This document shows, in pieces, positions 1-5,670 of a stretch of DNA of 9,699 bases. Under the pieces are notes generated by a model. That model was given only the letters and a program-made list of their open reading frames with translations. It had not been told where the DNA came from and did no database searches. Positions within the stretch are counted from its first letter, which is position 1, and each line of letters begins with the position of its first letter. The stretch covers positions 1 to 9,699 of the forward strand of contig JACMIV010000187.1 of assembly GCA_014380965.1 (NCBI GenBank), read 5' to 3'. The translations under genes and the position numbers were made by a program. The DNA is from Rhizobiaceae bacterium (GTDB lineage: Bacteria; Pseudomonadota; Alphaproteobacteria; Rhizobiales; Rhizobiaceae).

Positions 1-1481
1 CCGCCGGAGGTCGCGTCCGTTGAAGGGAGGCCGGCGGTCTGCAGAAGCTCGGAGCCGAGGAGAACGGAAAGATCGAATCCTGCCGGCGATGCATTGCGGG
101 TACCCGCCACCAGCCCGGCGACGTCACCACCCGTAAAGCTTGTCCCGGGCGTGACGGTGGCTGCATCGCCGACCGGTCCCGCGACGGCGTCTTCGCCCTC
201 GCGCGGCTGGCCGACGAAGATGTCGGCCATGCGAAAGGCGCCGGCCCTCAGCTTCGAGACGTCGAGCGGCAGGCCGCCGAGGGTCTCGATCTGGCCGCCG
301 AGCACGAGGGCGTTCCCGGCGGTCGGCGCCTCGATCAGCGTTCCGTCCGGATTCTGCAACTGGACCAACGAGCGCAACGGGATCGATGCCGCGAACTGGC
401 TGGCATACGACTGGAGGAAGCCGACCCATTGGTCGATCTTCTCGGTCGGCAGAACGCCGCTTGCCTCGATCAGTGCGCCGTCGAGCCGAACGATGACCAG
501 CGGCGTGATCTGCGAGCGGGTGGCGAGATCGTTGACCTTCGCAAGCAAGGTCGGGCCCGTCTCGATCTCGGATGTGATCGAGGAGAAGCCGCGCACGCGC
601 TCGGTGACGAGAGCCACGATCTGCTCGGCGCGGCCGTCATCGAGGAGCACTCCGGACAGGGTCAGGGCGCCCTTTGGCGAAACCGTATGGGCGACATCGA
701 CCCGCTCCTCGCTGAGGAGGTTCTCGATCTCGCTGCGCATCGTGTCGAGGACCGACAGGCGCACCCGCGCCTGCACGTCGAGATCGCGGGTCGCCGTCAT
801 GATCGCCCGCCGCTGGACCGGCTCCTCGACGAAGCCGGTGACGTAGATGATGCCGTCGACCTCCTGGCGGACCTCGACGGCATCGGTGAAATCGAAGGCG
901 GCGATCGCCGAGCGCACAGTCTCGAGCTCGGTCTTGGCGATTTCTTCGGCCGAAGGATTGCGGTTGGCCGCCGAAGTCGAGGAGAACCAAATGCCGAGCG
1001 CGACCAGGGCGACGACGAGCGAGACGGGGATCGCGGTGTGCCAGGACCGCCAGCGAAGGTCGGCTGCGGCCGTCGCCCCTTTGACGCCGGGCGATGCGCG
1101 GCGCTTGCGCAGCGCTTCGGGCGCCTCGTCCTCGTTCGCCTCGGTGATGGACGCCCAATTGGCATTGCGGGGCCCTAGGGCGAAACGCGTGGTGCCGGCC
1201 GACACGATGTCGAGGGGTTCGAGCTCCAGCGCGTCGCCCTTGGCCTCGAACGTGACACCGTTCCGGCTGCGCAACTGTCCCGCGGCGCCGGCGATCTCGA
1301 CCTTGCCGGAGCGGACCGCGATCTTCGCATGGCCGGCCATGAGGCTGACGTCGAAGATCTGGATGTCGTCGTCGTCGCTGGAGCCGAGCGTGTAATCGCC
1401 GTCGATCAGCGGAACATCGACGCCGGACTGGGTCCCGCTGAGAATCTTGAGGATGATACGGTTCGGTTCGCTGCCAGCCAT
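1..1481 (-). CDS. sctD: SctD, T3SS inner-membrane ring protein (YscD/EscD family), 3' end outside window
   Basis: Outer component of the T3SS inner-membrane ring. The minus-strand frame stays open from the ATG at 1481 to the window edge (493 codons visible). A GAGGA Shine-Dalgarno sequence sits 10 bases upstream (1492-1496). Residues about 10-105 read as the FHA-like cytoplasmic domain of YscD, including the LKILSGTQSGV and YTLGSSDDDDI motifs. A basic stretch (about 125-145) precedes one membrane span (about 149-167), and the remainder is predicted periplasmic. Three similar BON/ring-building segments follow, centred on VDGIIYVTGFVEE (about 208-220), KGALTLSGVLLDD (about 270-282) and LDGALIEASGV (about 333-343). 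The visible C-terminal part is Gly/Ala/Thr-rich and already exceeds the roughly 420 residues of YscD (length from memory). Divergent from the regulator gene. The domain order makes the family assignment firm; the stop codon is not visible. Confidence 0.92.
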   Translation of the reverse strand, partial: MAGSEPNRIILKILSGTQSGVDVPLIDGDYTLGSSDDDDIQIFDVSLMAGHAKIAVRSGKVEIAGAAGQLRSRNGVTFEAKGDALELEPLDIVSAGTTRFALGPRNANWASITEANEDEAPEALRKRRASPGVKGATAAADLRWRSWHTAIPVSLVVALVALGIWFSSTSAANRNPSAEEIAKTELETVRSAIAAFDFTDAVEVRQEVDGIIYVTGFVEEPVQRRAIMTATRDLDVQARVRLSVLDTMRSEIENLLSEERVDVAHTVSPKGALTLSGVLLDDGRAEQIVALVTERVRGFSSITSEIETGPTLLAKVNDLATRSQITPLVIVRLDGALIEASGVLPTEKIDQWVGFLQSYASQFAASIPLRSLVQLQNPDGTLIEAPTAGNALVLGGQIETLGGLPLDVSKLRAGAFRMADIFVGQPREGEDAVAGPVGDAATVTPGTSFTGGDVAGLVAGTRNASPAGFDLSVLLGSELLQTAGLPSTDATSG

Positions 1482-1896
1482 GTCGTTGGCATCCTCATTC
1501 CCGGTTCGGCCCGATGGAACGGACCCATGAATCTCGTGCGAACCGACGGACAGATCTTCGATGACGGTGACGCCGCCGGGCTTTGGTCGTCGCTTGGCAA
1601 ACAAGGATATCGCGCTGTGCCGCGCAAGGGGCATTACGGCAACAGAGCTAACACACGCGTTCCGCAAGCTCCAGTTTGCCACATCTATTCTGTTTGTGTT
1701 GTTGCGCTCGCACGCGGGAGGGCCGAAATTCGCAGACCGTCTCGGTTTTTTCGTAGCGTCACCTCCCTTGCTCCGTCCTCGGGATTGACGTCCGCCTCGA
1801 CTTTGCATTTGCATGCGGTGGGCGGAAAAGCGCGAGCAAAGGGCCCGACCACCTTTCGGGAAGAGCCAGACCACTCGTGCAGGAAACGCGTCCGAC
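1482..1896. promoter_or_regulatory. Divergent intergenic region between sctD and the Crp-like gene
   Basis: About 415 bases separate the two divergent starts, so both promoters probably lie here. It includes a stretch of visibly lower GC around 1636-1710. The best sigma-70-like element on the plus strand is TTGACG at 1785-1790, followed about 17 bases later by a poor -10 (TTTGCA, 1808-1813). A transcript from there would start downstream of the ATG at 1813, which fits the GTG start at 1897. The sequence CTGTGCCG at 1615-1622 matches the core of the repeats found upstream of sctF and sctW, but as a single copy. I see no convincing coding sequence or RNA gene in the region. Confidence 0.45.
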
Positions 1897-2622
1897 GTGA
1901 GACAGTCGCCCCTCCATCAGACCGAGCGCCTACGCTACGCGCCCTCGTCGAGCTTCCTCGAGATGGAGGGCGAGGTGCAACTCGCCTTGAGCCGCGCGGC
2001 GACGCATCGCCTGCTGGGTCACAACGAGTTCATCTACCTCCAGGACGATGACGCGCAGTATCTCTACATCGTGCGCTCGGGCCACGTGCGCCTGTCCTAT
2101 CTCCTCGAGGACGGCTCGGCGATCCTGTTCGGGATCCTGCCGCCAGGCGAGAGTTTCGGCGAGCTCGGCGTCTTCGAGAATGGCACGCATGGCGACATGG
2201 CGACATCGGTCGGCACGACGTCCATCCACTGCATTCCCGCCACGACCTTTCGCACGCTCGGCGCACGGTATCCGGCTCTCGACGTCGCGCTCGGCCGCAC
2301 GATCGCCAGGCGCTATCGCTCCTATATCGCACTGACGCGCAATCTCGGTCTGAGAACGCTGCCGGCGCGGCTCTCGCAATGTCTGCTGCGCCTTGCCGAC
2401 GGGCTCGGCTCGCGAATGGTCTATGCGGCGCGCGAGGTGCCTTATGTCGGCGCCTTCGTCACGCAAACCGATCTCGGGCTCATGGCACGCGGCGCGCGGG
2501 GCAACGTCAACAGGGCGCTGAAGATCTGGGAGAAGAGCGGCTGGATCGCCATTCGCGACCGGTGCATCCTGATCCTCGACCGGCCGAGCCTCGAAGCGCT
2601 CGCCTTCGAAGACGACCTCTGA
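1897..2622 (+). CDS. Crp/Fnr-family transcriptional regulator in the T3SS cluster
   Basis: Predicted cytoplasmic DNA-binding regulator of 241 residues. Residues about 25-125 form a cyclic-nucleotide-binding-type beta-roll with the signature PPGESFGELGVFENG (82-96). Helix C follows (about 125-150). A C-terminal winged helix-turn-helix (about 188-212) has ARGNVNRALKIWEKSGWI in the place where E. coli CRP has SRETVGRILKMLEDQNLI. The glycine-glutamate pair of the CRP pocket is kept (GELG, 88-91). The phosphate-binding Arg82-Ser83 of CRP align with Gly-Asp here, so cAMP is unlikely to be the ligand in the classical way. There is no N-terminal cysteine cluster, so an FNR-type iron-sulfur sensor is also unlikely. 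I prefer the GTG at 1897, which has AGGAA 11 bases upstream; the in-frame ATG at 1813 has no Shine-Dalgarno sequence and would add 28 unconserved residues. The next gene starts 15 bases after the stop, suggesting co-transcription. Confidence 0.88.
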   Translation: MRQSPLHQTERLRYAPSSSFLEMEGEVQLALSRAATHRLLGHNEFIYLQDDDAQYLYIVRSGHVRLSYLLEDGSAILFGILPPGESFGELGVFENGTHGDMATSVGTTSIHCIPATTFRTLGARYPALDVALGRTIARRYRSYIALTRNLGLRTLPARLSQCLLRLADGLGSRMVYAAREVPYVGAFVTQTDLGLMARGARGNVNRALKIWEKSGWIAIRDRCILILDRPSLEALAFEDDL

Positions 2623-2637
2623 GGGAGATCTGAAGAA

Positions 2638-2874
2638 ATGGTTAGCAACGGCGCCGCTGGCGGCGATCTGCGCATGACGCAGCTTTCAGAAGCGCTGTTT
2701 TCCGGCGATGGGCCTGAAACGGCAGCGAAAATCGTCAGGCGCCTCGACGAGCTTGCGATCGCCGTCGACGGCGAGATCAAGAGCGGAGCCGCGCCGGACC
2801 GCTTTTCGGCCCTCACGGCGGTGGCAGCTTCCCTTGCGAGCGCGCGATCCATCATGATACCGTTCACGAAATAG
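2638..2874 (+). CDS. sctE: Small YscE/EscE/SsaE-like needle co-chaperone (SctE-like)
   Basis: Predicted cytoplasmic 78-residue helical-hairpin protein. From residue 13 (MTQLSEALF) it follows the pattern of Yersinia YscE: a start resembling MTQLEEQL, a first helix (about 27-47), a glycine turn (SGAAPDRF, 48-55) and a second helix rich in Ala and Ser ending in SARSIM. YscE-family proteins pair with a TPR-like partner (YscG/EscG) to keep the needle subunit monomeric before export. The needle gene is the next gene downstream, which strongly supports this role. The start at 2638 has a GGGAGA Shine-Dalgarno sequence at 2623-2628. An internal ATG at 2674 matches the family start better but lacks a clear ribosome-binding site. 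Similarity is low, as usual for this family, and was judged by eye. Confidence 0.68.
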   Translation: MVSNGAAGGDLRMTQLSEALFSGDGPETAAKIVRRLDELAIAVDGEIKSGAAPDRFSALTAVAASLASARSIMIPFTK

Positions 2875-3139
2875 CAAGCGTGAATACATGAGGCATTCCG
2901 CAAAGTCAGATCCCACTTGTCGTCCGGGAGTGCTCTTGGCAATGCGGACCGCGATGGTGCCGCGTTCGGCGCGTTGAAGGTTGACTGTGCCGTTCGTGAC
3001 TGCGCGGCAACCAAGGCATGCAAAAACTGGCATGGCGATATCCGCATCGAGCCCCGTGGCGGCCCGGCGGCATGATGAAGTCCTGAAACCGACGCCGTCG
3101 TTTCGATCGGCGATCCTGACGAGTTGGAGAGCTTGAACC
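2875..3139. other. 265-base non-coding gap between sctE and sctF
   Basis: No supported gene lies here. The only reading frames are short: 29 codons from an ATG at 2888, 34 codons from an ATG at 3032, and one open frame of about 60 codons with no good start. None has a ribosome-binding site. The length is enough for a separate sctF promoter. Direct repeats at 2982-3008 (listed separately) are the main structure in it. A good GGAGAG ribosome-binding site for sctF closes the gap at 3126-3131. Confidence 0.5.
2982..3008 (+). promoter_or_regulatory. Candidate regulator site upstream of sctF: two direct repeats 15 bp apart
   Basis: TGACTGTGCCGT (2982-2993) is followed exactly 15 bases later by the related TGACTGCGCGGC (2997-3008). 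The first copy recurs exactly upstream of sctW. The leading TTGACT (2981-2986) and GTGACT (2996-3001) resemble -35 hexamers, but no good -10 follows. A binding site for a regulator that recognises tandem half sites is plausible; this is inference. Confidence 0.4.
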
Positions 3140-3448
3140 ATGGCAGTGAACCCGACGGCCCCGATCTTCACGACGACGACGGCGCATGCGGCCGGCGCGT
3201 TCGCCACGCCCTACACCAACCGCGACGGTTTCGACCTGATCTGGCGGCAGAAGCAGCTTCAGGAGCAGATGACGCTCGTTGAAGCAGACATCCGCGAGAT
3301 CGAGCAGAACGCCAACCTTTCCGACACCGAGAAGATGTTCTCGATGCAGATGGCGATGAACACCTGGTCGGCGATTTCCAACCTTCGCACCAACATGTTG
3401 AAGAGCGTCGCCGACACGCTGAAGAGCATCGCCCGCAACGTCGCCTGA
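3140..3448 (+). CDS. sctF: T3SS needle filament protein SctF (EscF/YscF/MxiH-like)
   Basis: Secreted subunit that would polymerise into the extracellular needle. The protein has 102 residues and no signal peptide. The C-terminal half carries the needle signature: EKM (64-66), Gln70, WSA (76-78), Asn81, MLK (86-88), Asp92 and a terminal helix ending IARNVA. This parallels E. coli EscF, which I recall as having EKM, Q, YSA, N, MLK and D at matching spacing. Two helices flank a short turn (about 57-62), as in the needle hairpin. The N-terminus is about 20-30 residues longer than typical needle proteins and rich in Thr, Ala and Pro. Inner-rod proteins (SctI) share the C-terminal fold, so a rod assignment is the main alternative. 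The YscE-like gene just upstream favours needle. GGAGAG at 3126-3131 is well spaced (8 bases) from the ATG. Confidence 0.85.
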   Translation: MAVNPTAPIFTTTTAHAAGAFATPYTNRDGFDLIWRQKQLQEQMTLVEADIREIEQNANLSDTEKMFSMQMAMNTWSAISNLRTNMLKSVADTLKSIARNVA

Positions 3449-3495
3449 CACCGGGCATACGCCCCGGCGGCGGTTGCTCGCGTCTTCCGTGTTTC

Positions 3496-3526
3496 GAACG
3501 CCGGCGCCGCGATGGGGCCGGCGTTT
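3496..3526 (+). terminator. Hairpin after sctF, possible attenuator or weak terminator
   Basis: A perfect 9-bp inverted repeat, AACGCCGGC (3497-3505) and GCCGGCGTT (3517-3525), encloses an 11-base loop, 50 bases after the sctF stop. Only three T residues follow, so full intrinsic termination is doubtful. It could instead attenuate read-through into sctW or protect the 3' end of an abundant needle mRNA. Confidence 0.42.
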
Positions 3527-3586
3527 CCAGTTGACGACCTGGCTTCGGGTCACCCGCAGATGGACGGCGCCAGGACGATGCGTCCG

Positions 3587-3610
3587 CTGTGCCATATGTG
3601 ACTGTGCCGT
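3587..3610 (+). promoter_or_regulatory. Candidate regulator site or promoter upstream of sctW, sharing a 12-mer with the sctF site
   Basis: CTGTGCC occurs at 3587-3593 and again at 3602-3608, 15 bases apart. The second lies in TGACTGTGCCGT (3599-3610), identical to 2982-2993 upstream of sctF. GTGACT (3598-3603) followed 18 bases later by TCTAGT (3622-3627) could be a -35/-10 pair. If so, the sctW ATG at 3665, rather than the GTG at 3626, would be the start. Promoter activity is inferred. Confidence 0.4.
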
Positions 3611-3664
3611 CATTCCGGGTGTCTAGTGTTGCGGTCGTCACCGTCGAACCCCGTGGATGCGCTG

Positions 3665-4876
3665 ATGTCCGGCACCATCGAAACCCTTCGCCAGAACATC
3701 GCTGCCCTGAACCTCACCTCGCCCGTCGGCGTGGAGGTCGCGGCTGCGGCACGCGGATCCTACCGCGGCGAACAGGTGACGGCCTCGTCCGAGGCGTCGA
3801 AGTTGAAGGATGCCGCCGAGGAGATCGGCATGTCGGTCGCCCACCGCGTCGACAAGCGCAGCCTCGGCCAGCGCGAGGTCCGGCAGGGTCAGGGCGCCAA
3901 TCTCGATGCGTTGGCCCGGATCGCCGATTACTACGACAAACTGCCCGACATGCCGCGCGAGGTGGAGCTGCAGACGCTCGTCGAGTCGCTCGAGAATATG
4001 ATGCGCCTGATGAACGAGGGGGGTGGCTCGGGGCAAGGCGTCACGAAGGACGACGTCTTCGCTGCCCTGCAGAAATTCGACCCGGACGTGACGCATCAGT
4101 TCGCCGGGCTCGAAATCGCCCGCGAGTTCTTCGCGGCCGCCGGTGCGGACACTGCGTTCCAGGCTCTCCTCGACGACGCGCAGGCGGAGTATCAGAAAGG
4201 GGACCTCGGCCGCGACGTGCGGGCGGGCCTTGCCGCGTCAAAGGAGGCGACGCAGGCAGCCGCGACGCTCGAAACCGACCCCGCGGCGGTGCGCAACGCC
4301 TATCGCCAGCTGCTCCAGGAGCAGAAGAACATGGGCCAGCTGTTCGACGCCTTTCGCAAGTTCGACGTCCTCAAGAATTTCGGCGAGATCGTGAACACCT
4401 TCATGACCGCGGCCGGCAACGACCTGCGCAGCACAGGCCCGTCGACCGACCCGGCTTATCTCCACAATCTCGTCACCGAACTTGCCAAGCTGAAGAAGAT
4501 GCAGACCGTGGTCGACATGTCCGCGCAGCTGATGCGCACGACCGACCGTCTGCTTCTGCCCGGCGAGAAGCCCGGAGGCGATGCCACGGACGTCGCCTCG
4601 AACGTCCTCAATTTCGCGTCCAGGGCCTCCGCCGGACCAGCCGATGCCCTAAAGATGCTGTCGCGCTACGAGCAATGCTCGCTCGCGACGCAGGTCTCCT
4701 TCGCCAATGGCGTCAGGTCCCTGCACGCGGAACTGCCGGATGAGGTGATGCCGTCACCGCAGGCGCGTCTGCAGCAGAACAATGCGGTTCTCGGGCTCCT
4801 CGATCAGCTCGTCGAGGCCGAGGACCGCGAATACGAGAACGGCGCCGCGACGCAGAAGCGTGCTGACGCCACATAG
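3665..4876 (+). CDS. sctW: SctW, T3SS gatekeeper (YopN-TyeA / InvE / MxiC family)
   Basis: Cytoplasmic gatekeeper that holds back late substrates at the export gate until host contact. The product has 403 residues, close to InvE and MxiC and longer than YopN alone. Residues 1-40 are polar and Ala/Ser-rich, like a secretion signal plus chaperone-binding segment. Residues about 45-215 are helical and fit the HrpJ/YopN domain. The C-terminal part, especially RLQQNNAVLGLLDQLVEAED (368-387), resembles the end of TyeA, so YopN and TyeA appear fused in one chain. The ATG at 3665 (MSGTIETL) is preferred; an in-frame GTG at 3626 would add 13 residues and overlaps a possible -10 element. Neither start has a strong ribosome-binding site. 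The next gene encodes a SycN-like chaperone, the known partner of YopN in Yersinia, which supports the assignment. Confidence 0.84.
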   Translation: MSGTIETLRQNIAALNLTSPVGVEVAAAARGSYRGEQVTASSEASKLKDAAEEIGMSVAHRVDKRSLGQREVRQGQGANLDALARIADYYDKLPDMPREVELQTLVESLENMMRLMNEGGGSGQGVTKDDVFAALQKFDPDVTHQFAGLEIAREFFAAAGADTAFQALLDDAQAEYQKGDLGRDVRAGLAASKEATQAAATLETDPAAVRNAYRQLLQEQKNMGQLFDAFRKFDVLKNFGEIVNTFMTAAGNDLRSTGPSTDPAYLHNLVTELAKLKKMQTVVDMSAQLMRTTDRLLLPGEKPGGDATDVASNVLNFASRASAGPADALKMLSRYEQCSLATQVSFANGVRSLHAELPDEVMPSPQARLQQNNAVLGLLDQLVEAEDREYENGAATQKRADAT

Positions 4877-4884
4877 GCGCCTTT

Positions 4885-4948
4885 GCCCGGACAAGAACGG
4901 GCCCGGACAAGAACGGGCCCGGACAAGAACAGGCCCGGACAAGAACAG
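4885..4948. repeat. Four-copy 16-bp tandem repeat between sctW and sycN
   Basis: Four head-to-tail units: GCCCGGACAAGAACGG at 4885-4900 and 4901-4916, and GCCCGGACAAGAACAG at 4917-4932 and 4933-4948. A decayed partial fifth unit may run on at 4949-4958. The array fills nearly the whole 84-base gap and ends 12 bases before the sycN start. Two unit junctions create the palindrome CGGGCCCG. The unit length is not a multiple of three, but copy change would alter only spacing, since the array lies between a stop and a start. Confidence 0.95.
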
Positions 4949-4960
4949 GGATGAACGGGC

Positions 4961-5338
4961 ATGGCCTTTTCCGATCGCGCGTCGCAGACCATCGGCCTCT
5001 TCGCCGGCAGCCTCGGCCTCTCCGCGACGCCGGCGGCGGACGGCAGTTTCAGCTTTGCCTTCGAGCGGTCGGGGCTCCTGACGCTGACCGCCTCCGAGGA
5101 CGGCGAGCGGTGCCTGGCGAGCCTTGCCAAGCGCCCCGTGCGCCTCGACGAGCGCGTCGAGCGGCGCGTGATCGAGCTGGCGGGTCCCGATCCCTCAACC
5201 AGGCGTTTTCTTTCGGCGGGCCTCGACCGGGGCGGCAGTGTCGTCGTCGCGGTGTCGATCGACGACGACGAGCTCGACCTGCCGATCCTCGAAGCGTGCC
5301 TGCAGCAACTCATCTCCGCCCAGTCGGCGATCGGCTGA
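4961..5338 (+). CDS. SycN-like type III secretion chaperone
   Basis: Small acidic cytoplasmic chaperone of 125 residues, the usual size for class I T3SS chaperones. The fold pattern is N-terminal helix (FAGSLGL), strands with alternating hydrophobic residues (about 30-55), a long helix with a charged DERVERR stretch, then strands and a final helix. The segment VAVSIDDDELDLPILEACLQ (95-114) parallels Yersinia SycN, which I recall as reading [20 protein letters not shown]. It follows sctW, as sycN follows yopN and tyeA in Yersinia, so the gatekeeper is the likely client. The ATG at 4961 is preceded by AGGGA from the end of the tandem repeat. A second, Arg-rich frame overlaps this gene but has no protein-like character. 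A generic CesT-type effector chaperone is the alternative. Confidence 0.78.
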   Translation: MAFSDRASQTIGLFAGSLGLSATPAADGSFSFAFERSGLLTLTASEDGERCLASLAKRPVRLDERVERRVIELAGPDPSTRRFLSAGLDRGGSVVVAVSIDDDELDLPILEACLQQLISAQSAIG

Positions 5339-5382
5339 CGCTGCGCTTCGGCGGCCGGAACGCAACATCGAAAGGACATTCC

Positions 5383-5670
5383 ATGGTCGATGCCATTCAA
5401 GGCCGGAGCTCGATCCCGCTTCCGGCGACGCAGACCGAGGAGGCGCTGAACAACAAGCCGCCGCTGAACTCGCCGCGCGACATCGCCGACCAGACCGCCG
5501 CCTCCGTAGAGACGAAGGGCGAGACTCAAAAAGACAGTTTCGAGAGATTCCTCAACGAGAAAAGCATCACGCTGCTGGAACGGAGCCAGCAGGGGACGGC
5601 ATTCGATCCGGTCGCCGCCCTCACGTCCGGCAGCGTCTATCGCGATCCCGGCGAGTCGACGCCGCTCTGA
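5383..5670 (+). CDS. Unrecognised 95-residue protein, possible T3SS accessory or secreted protein
   Basis: I do not recognise this protein. It starts at an ATG with AAAGGA at 5371-5376, 6 bases upstream, and lies 44 bases after the sycN-like stop, so it is probably the last gene of the rightward operon. It has no membrane span, no signal peptide and no cysteine. The N-terminal half is polar, rich in Pro, Ser, Thr, Gln and Asn (ATQTEEALNNKPPLNSPRD), a style common in T3SS-secreted proteins. A short amphipathic helix follows (about 50-70). In Yersinia the place after sycN belongs to yscX and yscY, but I see no convincing YscX match. Its last 34 bases overlap the 3' end of the convergent gene. 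Candidates are a secreted substrate, an inner-rod-like protein or a cluster-specific regulator; none is supported. Confidence 0.6.
   Translation: MVDAIQGRSSIPLPATQTEEALNNKPPLNSPRDIADQTAASVETKGETQKDSFERFLNEKSITLLERSQQGTAFDPVAALTSGSVYRDPGESTPL

Noticed and set aside
94..1395. Several long plus-strand and out-of-frame minus-strand open frames across the sctD region
   Set aside because: They are Arg-, Ser- or Asp-rich antisense or shifted translations typical of GC-rich DNA. The sctD frame alone gives a coherent FHA-like, membrane-span and ring-domain protein.
1637..1700. AACACA...TGTGTT inverted repeat in the divergent region as an operator or hairpin
   Set aside because: Only about six paired bases with a loop near 40 bases; easily due to chance.
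1561..1788. Possible 75-residue gene in the sctD-crp divergent region
   Set aside because: No ribosome-binding site, no recognisable protein pattern, and it spans the low-GC stretch expected for promoters.
3016..3060. Sigma-54 type (-24/-12) promoter upstream of sctF
   Set aside because: GG and GC dinucleotides do not occur at the required 10-base spacing in the TGGC-containing stretch.
2884..3073. Open frame of about 60 codons with four cysteines between sctE and sctF
   Set aside because: No ATG or GTG start and no ribosome-binding site; only a weak TTG at 2917. It does not resemble YscG or any known T3SS protein.
3589..4743. Long Arg-rich frame overlapping sctW
   Set aside because: Shifted frame of sctW; composition (Arg, Gly, Ala) is that of a GC-rich shadow, while the sctW frame shows a normal helical protein.
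4885..4948. CRISPR array interpretation of the repeats between sctW and sycN
   Set aside because: Units are directly abutted with no spacers and are only 16 bases long, so this is a simple tandem repeat.
4951..5382. Upstream extension of the 95-residue protein's frame over the sycN-like gene
   Set aside because: The extension is Arg- and Pro-rich without protein-like pattern. The ATG at 5383 has a clear AAAGGA ribosome-binding site and the overlapping sycN-like frame has family features.
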